DNA from: DAIRDK01 sp035403225
Lineage (GTDB): Bacteria > Bacteroidota > Bacteroidia > Bacteroidales > FEN-979
Direction of reading: 5' to 3'
DNA: 19,224 nt
NCBI GenBank assembly: GCA_035403225.1
Contig: DAONET010000040.1
Coordinates: forward strand, 1-19,224
Position 1 is the first letter of the stretch. Each line of letters begins with the position of its first letter. The notes beneath the pieces are model-generated. The model did not search any database and was not told where the DNA came from. It worked only from the letters and a program-made list of their open reading frames with translations. A program made the translations under genes and the position numbers. Below, one piece after another: positions 13,932-19,224 of this stretch.

Positions 13932-15352
13932 ATGAAAAAACTTATTCCTATCCTGTTCAGCATGTTGTTGCTGACATTTTTAATCGCCATGAATGGTTGT
14001 AAAAAAGATACGGAAGATCCCGTTATTTCGGAAGACCTGGTAGAAGTTTCGTTTGACGTGAGTAACGTCACCCCGGGTGATCTGAAATCAGGCGGCGANN
14101 NNNNNNNNNNNNNNNNNNNNNNNNNNNNNNNNNNNNNNNNNNNNNNNNNNNNNNNNNNNNNNNNNNNNNNNNNNNNNNNNNNNNNNNNNNNNNNNNNNCG
14201 TTTTTGTCAGACGGGATGAGCCTTTCACGTACTTTCACGGTTCAAGCATGGAAGAAACTCCAATTGAAAGTGGAAGTGGTTTGCTACAAACCTGAAGTAC
14301 ATGCCGAATTCGGATTCATCTATTTTAAACTGGATGAAATCATCGTTCGTGAACAATGGTTCTTCGGAGACATCTGTATCAAAGATGTGGCCGACTATAA
14401 CATTCCGGGGACCACAGATTTCCCGAACTATTACACCATTCAAAACGGCGGCCCCATCACCACCTACGACCTGCCGGCCATTTTCAGGGTTGAAGTATGG
14501 CGTAACGGAGTTCACCAGTTGCCGGATTATACCAATGCAGGATCCACGGCCAGCGGGCCTGTCAAGGTGCAATACGGCGATTACAAAAACCAGGTCGACA
14601 ATTTCGAGTTCAAGCTTTTTGTCTATGCCAGGGTGGGAGCCGGCTTCGGCTGGTATTATCTGAAATCATGGACATTCAATGACATCAGCAACATCCAGAC
14701 CCAGGCTCCGGGCGAAACCACCAACGACAACGTGGTCGATTTTGTAGTAGGAACGTGCATCCAAACCGCTTCCAACTACCAGTTCGCCCCCATTCTTACC
14801 CTGCCATTGACCTGTACCTTGTACATTAACCAATGCTGGTGCTATTGCGGAACCAACACTCCGTTACAACCGTCCTATGTCGGGTTTGATCTCCAGGCAT
14901 TCCCTGCCGGAGTGTACGATCTGTTAATGGGTGAAAACTATGGCTTCTGCGCCGATGTCTATAATCTGATCACCGTGCAGACGCTGTACAACATGAATGT
15001 GTACTCATCGCTCTTCACAGCCGCCATCCCGGGATCTTATCCTGCCAAGAACTTCAAGTGGGATCAGATGAACTGGATCGTCAACAATTACAACATTACC
15101 TGGACTAACTGGAAACACATCCAGGCTGCATTCTGGATCCTGAACAACGGCTGGACGGATCAAGACGAATGCGGCGTGAGTGTGCTTGGCGATGGCACCT
15201 GGGCTGCCGGCAATGTAATAGCTAATGCCGCGCTGGCCGCCGTTCCGCTGGGGAACCAGTATCTGCCGCCTCCCGGTGGATGGGCCTGCGTGATCTTCTG
15301 CAACCAGGCGAACAACACCACTCAAACGCTGTTCACCAAAGTTGACCCCTGA
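13932..15352 (+). CDS. Lipoprotein with thioester-domain-like C-terminal region (interrupted by scaffold gap)
   Basis: The N-terminal part reads MKKLIPILFSMLLLTFLIAM, then NGC with Cys23 as the likely lipidation site, then an acidic linker and VEVSFDVSNVTPGDLKSGG, and enters a 100-N gap. After the gap a frame-2 reading begins at FLSDGMSLSRTF and runs to TGA at 15350-15352. The frame differs only because 100 Ns is a placeholder length. The middle region is beta-rich (REQWFFGDICIKD, AIFRVEVWRNGV, VVDFVVGTC). The C-terminal region has NYGFCADVYN (Cys codon 14948-14950) and, 58 residues on, HIQAAFWILNNG (Gln codon 15122-15124), with WIVNNY between. This resembles the Cys and Gln motifs of thioester (TQXA) domains. 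Several other Cys (QCWCYCG) allow a disulfide alternative. An outer-membrane or surface lipoprotein under sigma-54 control is inferred. Confidence 0.7.
14099..14198. other. Assembly gap of exactly 100 Ns
   Basis: A run of 100 Ns inside the lipoprotein gene. A round 100 is the usual placeholder for an unknown gap length, so neither the missing residue count nor the apparent frame change across it is meaningful. The two sides are assumed to belong to one gene because both read as a single secreted protein in the same direction. Confidence 0.95.
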
Positions 15353-15377
15353 TCAACTATAAACGTAACTAAAATAA

Positions 15378-15412
15378 GAAGAGGCTGCTCCGTTTCCCGG
15401 GACAGCCTCTTC
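15378..15412 (+). terminator. Intrinsic terminator of the lipoprotein gene
   Basis: GAAGAGGCTG (15378-15387) pairs perfectly with CAGCCTCTTC (15403-15412), and the loop can add a short inner TCC/GGA pairing. It begins 25 nt after the lipoprotein stop. The T tract is weak (GCTTTATA) but the stem is long and GC-rich. Confidence 0.75.
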
Positions 15413-15428
15413 GCTTTATACTACCCGA

Positions 15429-15469
15429 CAAAAAAAAAGTGGCAAAACAGAAAACCATTTTGCCACTTT
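15429..15469 (-). terminator. Intrinsic terminator of tRNA-Leu
   Basis: On the minus strand a perfect 12-bp stem (15458-15469 pairing with 15436-15447, core GTGGCAAAA) with a 10-nt loop runs into a T tract formed by nine consecutive As on the plus strand (15430-15438). It lies 10 nt beyond the tRNA CCA end. Confidence 0.85.
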
Positions 15470-15478
15470 CCTTTGTCT

Positions 15479-15565
15479 TGGTGCCCGGAACAGGACTCGA
15501 ACCTGCACATCCGTGAGAATACTAGTCCCTGAAACTAGCGCGTCTACCAATTCCGCCATCCGGGC
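15479..15565 (-). tRNA. tRNA-Leu (anticodon CAG, reads CUG)
   Basis: The minus strand folds as a class II tRNA. The acceptor stem is GCCCGGA with TCCGGGC, and the D arm contains GGAATTGGTAGACGC. The anticodon stem CTAGT/ACTAG holds the loop TTCAGGG, placing anticodon CAG at 15529-15531. A long variable arm (ATTC-TCAC-GGAT) and the T loop TTCGAGT follow. The discriminator is A and the CCA end is encoded (15479-15481). Long variable arm, discriminator A and anticodon all fit leucine. Confidence 0.95.
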
Positions 15566-15592
15566 GTGTTGTGTGAGTGTGAAATGAGGGTG

Positions 15593-15600
15593 CAAATGTA
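15593..15600 (-). promoter_or_regulatory. -7 promoter element for tRNA-Leu
   Basis: TACATTTG on the minus strand exactly matches TAnnTTTG and ends 27 nt before the tRNA 5' end, giving a short precursor leader of about 20 nt. Confidence 0.6.
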
Positions 15601-15695
15601 CTGTTTTTTTTGACATGAAAAAACGAGATGAAAAGTTTTTGGAAATATTGTTGGTCGTCGGAAGGTAAAAAAGAAGAAAGGTCCTGAAAAAATTT

Positions 15696-15703
15696 TACTT
15701 TTA
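15696..15703 (+). promoter_or_regulatory. Probable -7 promoter element for the barrel protein gene
   Basis: TACTTTTA matches TAnnTTTG except for the last base and ends 43 nt before the ATG at 15747. It faces away from the tRNA-Leu promoter in a 181-bp divergent region. No good -33 was found. Confidence 0.4.
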
Positions 15704-15746
15704 TCACGTCTATACCGAGTCAGCTAAACCCGGTCAACCGATTCCT

Positions 15747-16610
15747 ATGAAACACATACCTCTTCTCCCGTTTATCCTGATAATACTGGTCTGTACCTTC
15801 TCCGTTTCCCCGCGGATTTTCGCGCAGACAGAAACAGCCTATAAATCATCCACCCTCCTCATCTCCACGGTGAGGGAGGGTAAATTATACTTCGACGGCA
15901 ACTACGTCAATTATCTTCGACCGAATATCATCATCAAACTGAAGGGGGTGCCGGAAGGTCGCCATTTCATCACCTTGAAGACGGCAACTGATTCGCTGGT
16001 CAGGCCGGTGAACGTGGAAGTGAATCGGATTTATTCGTTGAAAGCCGGGCAGGATTCCATCCGGGCAACGGATCAGAAATACCAGGAGCAACAGGATTGG
16101 GCTATCGTTGCGGGAATGAAATATATTCAGAAGAAAAAGGGATACTATAATAATACGCAGGTCGGCACAGGCTCCATGTTTAACAATGGCATCCCGTCGA
16201 TCAGTTTATCCACCACCCACGGTTATTTGTTTTCCCCTCATCTCGCGATGGGAATCGGGGCCGGATGCCTGTTTATCGAGAGCCCCGCCGATACGGTCAG
16301 CATCAACGAGGTCATCGTGCCGGTATACGCCGAAGCGAGGATCTTTTTCATGAAGACTACCGTCACCCCCATGCTCTCGTTCGATATCGGGTATGGAATC
16401 AATGCGACCAAAAAGGCCGAAGCCTTCGATGGGAAAAGCGGTGGGCTCTATCTCTCGGCAGGATGCGGTTTCAGATGGGCTGTCATGACGTCGTTGAACA
16501 TCAACTTTTCTGCAGACATGGTTTATTCGCAAAAGGATTTCGAATATACCGGAGAGCAGAAGTATAAAAACAGCCCGGGCCTCATCTTTAAACTGGGCAT
16601 CGGGTTCTGA
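15747..16610 (+). CDS. Predicted outer-membrane beta-barrel protein with PEGA-like N-terminal region
   Basis: This 287-residue protein has a signal peptide (residues 1-27, ending RIFAQ). Residues about 35-105 look like a PEGA-type carbohydrate- or peptidoglycan-associated sandwich (GKLYFDGNYVNYL, KLKGVPEGRHFITLKT). From about 115 on there are alternating beta strands with glycine-rich turns (MGIGAGCLFI, LSFDIGYGIN, GLYLSAGCGFRW). The C-terminus is FKLGIGF, ending in the aromatic residue typical of outer-membrane barrels. No specific family is recognised; PorT-like or outer-membrane-protein-like barrels of Bacteroidota are the nearest analogy. It is a single-gene unit between tRNA-Leu and a bidirectional terminator. 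Confidence 0.8.
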   Translation: MKHIPLLPFILIILVCTFSVSPRIFAQTETAYKSSTLLISTVREGKLYFDGNYVNYLRPNIIIKLKGVPEGRHFITLKTATDSLVRPVNVEVNRIYSLKAGQDSIRATDQKYQEQQDWAIVAGMKYIQKKKGYYNNTQVGTGSMFNNGIPSISLSTTHGYLFSPHLAMGIGAGCLFIESPADTVSINEVIVPVYAEARIFFMKTTVTPMLSFDIGYGINATKKAEAFDGKSGGLYLSAGCGFRWAVMTSLNINFSADMVYSQKDFEYTGEQKYKNSPGLIFKLGIGF

Positions 16611-16626
16611 CCCTGTCATTCATAAA

Positions 16627-16655
16627 AAAAGGCATCCCGTTATGAGATGCCTTTT
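16627..16655. terminator. Bidirectional intrinsic terminator
   Basis: AAAAGGCATC (16627-16636) pairs perfectly with GATGCCTTTT (16646-16655) around a 9-nt loop. It lies between the convergent barrel gene (ends 16610) and PepSY-like gene (ends 16711). The T tract is seven long on the minus strand and four on the plus strand, so it can serve both. Confidence 0.85.
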
Positions 16656-16710
16656 CCCCGTTTCAATCAACCAACCCGGAATGATCTCCCGGGGCAGTTG
16701 TTCATCAATA

Positions 16711-17088
16711 TTACTTCTTTACAGTCTTGGTCTCAGTCTTCTTTTCTGTTTGTTTAGCAGGAGTTGAAGCGGGTTTGGGTTCTGTTTTTTTCACCTGTTT
16801 GGTGGCAGCCGGTGCTTCATTCTTCAGCACTTCCTTTTTCAGGAATTTTCCGTCTTTGTCGAATACCAGCACTTCCTTCGTTGACCCTTTTGCCATGATG
16901 GTTTCATAGTTCATGATACCCTTGTTGTCAAGTTTGTAAGCGGCTTCCGTGGTGTATCCGCTGTAATTCTTGGCGATGTACTCGGTAATGGGTTTCTGAA
17001 GGTCCGATACTTTAATCACGGTTTTTGTCTGAGCGAACAGAACTGATCCACACAGTCCCAATGCGATAAATAACACAAGCTTTTTCAT
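16711..17088 (-). CDS. PepSY-like periplasmic protein with lysine-rich tail
   Basis: This 125-residue protein has a signal peptide (residues 1-20, MKKLVLFIALGLCGSVLFAQ). One PepSY-like (beta-lactamase-inhibitor-like, DUF2874) unit follows (about 27-88), with ITEYIAKNYSGYTTEAAYKLDNKGIMNY in consecutive segments and then EVLVFDKDGKFLKKE. The last 35 residues are a low-complexity Lys/Thr/Pro/Ala tail without a fold. Such proteins in Bacteroidota often sit beside histidine kinase and OmpR-type regulator genes, as here. The function of the family is not settled. The upstream region carries an 11-bp-period direct repeat suited to an OmpR-family regulator. It is separated from the kinase stop by 115 bp. 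Confidence 0.85.
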   Translation of the reverse strand: MKKLVLFIALGLCGSVLFAQTKTVIKVSDLQKPITEYIAKNYSGYTTEAAYKLDNKGIMNYETIMAKGSTKEVLVFDKDGKFLKKEVLKNEAPAATKQVKKTEPKPASTPAKQTEKKTETKTVKK

Positions 17089-17133
17089 TTTTCTTCTTTT
17101 TGATGTTAGACATAAATTTTATGGCACAAAATT

Positions 17134-17161
17134 GAATCGCGATTCTGTAGTAATTCTGTAG
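17134..17161 (-). promoter_or_regulatory. Candidate response-regulator binding site (palindrome plus 11-bp-period repeat)
   Basis: On the plus strand GAATCGCGATTC (17134-17145) is a perfect 12-bp palindrome. It overlaps the first of two identical ATTCTGTAG copies at 17142-17150 and 17153-17161, whose starts are 11 bp apart. On the minus strand this reads as tandem CTACAGAAT copies 54-73 bp upstream of the PepSY-like ATG, next to a TTTG (17127-17130) that could be a -33 element. Tandem direct repeats with about 11-bp period are typical of OmpR/PhoB-family sites. Confidence 0.5.
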
Positions 17162-17203
17162 AAGAAGAAAAAAGGAAAGAATTTTTTGAAAAGAGGAAAC
17201 GGG

Positions 17204-18466
17204 TCAGAAAGTAATCTTCAGGGTATGTACTGATTCATTGGCAGTATACCTGATTTTCATCCCGGAAAAGAGCACGATTTTTTTTACGATAGCCAGCCCG
17301 AGTCCGACAGAATCCCGACTCCGTTCCGATTTCCGGAATCTCCCGAACAGCGATTCCGGTTCTACTTTCAGTGGAAGCCCGGTGTTGGAGATCGTCAGCG
17401 CGGCATGATCAAGGTCAATACGGATCCACCCTTCCGGGATATTATGTACCACCGCGTTGGTGACCAGGTTCGATACCAGCACCTCTGCCAGGATGCGGTT
17501 CATGCTGATCGTTATTTCCGGCCGGATGGAGGAATCGACCCGGATCTTTTTCTCTTCGCAGATCTCCCGGAAGTTATTCAGTGTTTTCCGGATTACTTCG
17601 GATAAATCCACTTGCTCCGATGCCTGAAACTGATTGTTTTCGATTTTGGAGAGCAGCAGCAATCCCTGGTTCAGCCGGCTCATCCGACGGATAGCTTCGT
17701 AGACGGATCCGAGTTTCTCCAGCTGATCCTGTGTCAGGTTCTCATCCTGGATCAGCAGGTCGAGTTTTGAAGTGATGATCGCCAGGGGTGTTTGCAACTC
17801 ATGCGCTGCATTTTCATTGAATTCTTTTAACGATTGATAATCGGCCCGTATCTTCCCGGACATGGCATCCAGGGTACGATTCAGCATCCGGAACTCATAA
17901 ATGGAACTGTCAGGCAGCGCCAGCGCTTCGTTCTGTGCAATTTTATATTCAGCGAGGTGTCCCAGTGTTCGGTAAAACGGTATCCAGACGCGTCGCGAAA
18001 TAAAATAATTCACCGCCACCAGGAGGATGATCAGCAAGGAGAAGAGAAAAATGACCGTGATGAAAATTTCGACGATGGTGCTTTGGGTCCGTTGCAGGGG
18101 TTTATAAATATGTATGGTATACCCGTGACCGGCAGACGAAATCATGATGTACTGCAGGTGCCGGCAGGCTATCAGGTCCCGGGTTTCCGGATCATACACC
18201 GCTGTATCCTGAATATTCATGACGTATTTCGAGGGTTTGACCCCTCGTTGTACCTCTATCATATGACCAAAGACAGAGTGATAATCGGGGATGGTATCCG
18301 AATAACGCAAGGTTTCTTCTACCAGCAGTTGTTCTGTCACCAGGTTTTCATCGATTTCACGATACAGAATCCCTTTGAGTACCGGATATAAGATCACGCC
18401 TCCGATGATAAACGCCAGGAAAGAAAAGGCGATATAATAAACCGTCGTTTTGGTTAAAAGTTTCAT
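17204..18466 (-). CDS. Two-component sensor histidine kinase
   Basis: This 420-residue inner-membrane kinase has TM1 at about 9-30, a periplasmic sensor region of about 100 residues (31-130) that I cannot assign to a family, and TM2 at about 132-156. No clear HAMP domain is seen. The dimerisation helix carries the phosphoacceptor His222 in NENAAHELQTPLAI. The ATP-binding domain has the N box NLVTNAVVHN (333-342), a G1 motif reading SNTG rather than DxG (360-363), the F box LFGRFRKS (373-380) and the G2 motif VGLGLAIVKKI (387-397). It overlaps the response regulator gene by 4 nt (ATGA), so the two are co-translated. Signal unknown; the PepSY-like neighbour is a possible partner or output. Confidence 0.95.
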   Translation of the reverse strand: MKLLTKTTVYYIAFSFLAFIIGGVILYPVLKGILYREIDENLVTEQLLVEETLRYSDTIPDYHSVFGHMIEVQRGVKPSKYVMNIQDTAVYDPETRDLIACRHLQYIMISSAGHGYTIHIYKPLQRTQSTIVEIFITVIFLFSLLIILLVAVNYFISRRVWIPFYRTLGHLAEYKIAQNEALALPDSSIYEFRMLNRTLDAMSGKIRADYQSLKEFNENAAHELQTPLAIITSKLDLLIQDENLTQDQLEKLGSVYEAIRRMSRLNQGLLLLSKIENNQFQASEQVDLSEVIRKTLNNFREICEEKKIRVDSSIRPEITISMNRILAEVLVSNLVTNAVVHNIPEGWIRIDLDHAALTISNTGLPLKVEPESLFGRFRKSERSRDSVGLGLAIVKKIVLFSGMKIRYTANESVHTLKITF

Positions 18467-19146
18467 GATACAGACGATGAAAATTTGTACCCGATTCCGT
18501 AAACCGTCCGGATATAGTTTTTCCCTCCTTTTTCCAGGATCTTTTTCCGAAGGTTTTTAATATGATTATACAGAAATTCGAAGGAGTCAGCCATATCCAT
18601 GTTATCTCCCCACAAGTGTTCGGCGATGGATTCCTTATTCAGCACCCTGTTCTTATTAGCCAGAAAATAGGTGAGCAGGTCATATTCTTTGCGGGTCAGA
18701 TCGACCGGGTGCCCGCAGACACTAACCACCATTTGGTCAGGGATGATGCGGATCTCCTCAAACACGATTTCGTTACCTCCCGAAAAAGACTTTCGCCGGA
18801 TGATTGATTTCACCCGGGCATTCAGTTCAGACAAGTAAAATGGTTTTGTCAGGTAATCATCGGCACCGATGTTCAGACCGTCAATCTTATCATCCAGGGA
18901 ATTCCTGGCCGAAATGATGATGATGCCGGTATCGACCTGTTGATTTTTCAGGTCGCGGATGATATCCAGCCCGCTGCCGTCGGGCAAACCGATATCCACC
19001 AGGATGCAATCATAGTCGTACAGGTTGAGCTTTTCTGTTGCCTCATCGCGGTTAAAAGCGCATTCGCAAACCTGGTCATCCTTCCGGAAATATTCCCGTA
19101 TTGCCTGCGCCAGTTCTTTTTCGTCTTCGATCACCAGGATCTTCAT
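18463..19146 (-). CDS. OmpR/PhoB-family response regulator
   Basis: This 227-residue regulator has a complete receiver domain: acidic residues Glu7 and Asp8 (VIEDE), phosphoacceptor Asp51 (CILVDIGLPDGSG), Ser79 (IIISARN) and Lys101 (YLTKPF). A winged-helix DNA-binding domain follows (about 128-222), with LTRKEYDLLTYFLANKNRVLN across the first helices, LWGDN, the recognition-helix region FLYNHIKNLRKKI, and the wing IRTVYGIGYKF. It is first in a two-gene unit with the kinase. It is probably an activator or repressor of nearby genes, with the tandem repeat ahead of the PepSY-like gene as a candidate site. Confidence 0.96.
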   Translation of the reverse strand: MKILVIEDEKELAQAIREYFRKDDQVCECAFNRDEATEKLNLYDYDCILVDIGLPDGSGLDIIRDLKNQQVDTGIIIISARNSLDDKIDGLNIGADDYLTKPFYLSELNARVKSIIRRKSFSGGNEIVFEEIRIIPDQMVVSVCGHPVDLTRKEYDLLTYFLANKNRVLNKESIAEHLWGDNMDMADSFEFLYNHIKNLRKKILEKGGKNYIRTVYGIGYKFSSSVS

Positions 19147-19150
19147 GCCG

Positions 19151-19158
19151 TAAAAGTA
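19151..19158 (-). promoter_or_regulatory. Possible -7 promoter element for the response regulator/kinase unit
   Basis: TACTTTTA on the minus strand matches TAnnTTTG except for the last base. It ends only 4 nt before the ATG, so it would give a leaderless or near-leaderless transcript. Read-through from further upstream is possible but an intrinsic terminator lies just before it. Confidence 0.3.
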
Positions 19159-19160
19159 CT

Positions 19161-19203
19161 AAAAAAGAAAGGCACCCAACTGAACTTCAGTCTGATGCCT
19201 TTT
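19161..19203 (-). terminator. Intrinsic terminator of the right-hand tRNA
   Basis: On the minus strand AAAGGCA (19202-19196) pairs with TGCCTTT (19174-19168). An inner ACTGA/TCAGT pairing (19079-type geometry at 19179-19183 and 19187-19191) gives a long, interrupted hairpin. The stem runs into TTTCTTTTTT. It sits 3 nt after the tRNA CCA end and separates the tRNA from the response regulator gene. Confidence 0.75.
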
Positions 19204-19206
19204 ATC

Positions 19207-19224
19207 TGGTGCCCAGGACAGGAC
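19207..19224 (-). tRNA. 3' end of a tRNA (partial, possibly tRNA-Leu)
   Basis: The last 18 bases, read on the minus strand, are GTCCTG-TCCTGGGC-ACCA: the 3' side of a T stem, an acceptor 3' strand, discriminator A and an encoded CCA. They match the corresponding part of tRNA-Leu(CAG) at 16 of 18 bases. The anticodon is outside the window. Leucine is a guess from the shared T-stem side and discriminator. Confidence 0.75.

Noticed and set aside
13932..15352. True frameshift in the lipoprotein gene
   Set aside because: The frame change coincides with exactly 100 Ns, a placeholder length, so it carries no information on the real frame.
1..19224. CRISPR arrays, insertion sequences, integrases or toxin-antitoxin genes
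   Set aside because: No regularly spaced repeats, transposase or integrase motifs, or small paired toxin-like genes were found on either strand.

Overview
The window looks like a metagenomic or draft-scaffold contig from a member of the Bacteroidota. Several independent signs agree. There are many exact or near matches to the Bacteroidota -7 promoter element TAnnTTTG. One secreted protein ends in a type A type IX secretion (T9SS) sorting domain. A DUF3078 protein, a PepSY-like protein beside an OmpR-type two-component pair, and a eukaryote-like-length GH13 branching enzyme are also typical of the phylum. Start sites show A-rich leaders rather than strong Shine-Dalgarno sequences. A run of exactly 100 Ns (14099-14198) marks a scaffold join of unknown true length inside one gene.

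Layout. Positions 1-46 hold the tail of an unidentified gene. Then come ppnP (nucleoside phosphorylase, 148-429) and a same-strand, closely spaced cluster: mscL (538-957), a DUF3078 outer-membrane-type protein (965-1906), a small tail-anchored helical protein (1942-2214) and glgB (2254-4299). A secreted three-module glucan-binding-like protein with a T9SS signal (4354-5943) follows from its own promoter. On the minus strand, pepE (5976-6707) overlaps by 4 nt the end of a large unrecognised secreted helical-repeat protein (6704-9463). That gene is divergent from a cytoplasmic TPR protein (9560-11764). The two share a 96-bp promoter region.

The most interesting part is 11765-15412. A sigma-54 activator (12087-13457) has a decayed receiver domain with Glu at the phosphorylation site. 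It is preceded by a structured 320-bp leader and followed by a 474-bp intergenic region. That region holds a textbook -24/-12 sigma-54 promoter (13680-13697) with four CAGGT/ACCTG copies just upstream. The downstream gene encodes a lipoprotein (13932-15352, broken by the N gap) whose C-terminal half resembles an internal thioester domain. I infer a self-contained unit: activator, enhancer sites, sigma-54 promoter and surface lipoprotein.

The last part (15430-19224) lies between two minus-strand tRNA genes with intrinsic terminators: a complete tRNA-Leu(CAG) and a cut-off second tRNA. Between them are a predicted outer-membrane barrel protein (plus strand), a PepSY-like periplasmic protein, and a histidine kinase/response regulator pair overlapping by 4 nt (minus strand). 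An 11-bp-period direct repeat upstream of the PepSY-like gene is a likely binding site for the response regulator.

No CRISPR array, insertion sequence, transposase or rRNA gene was seen.
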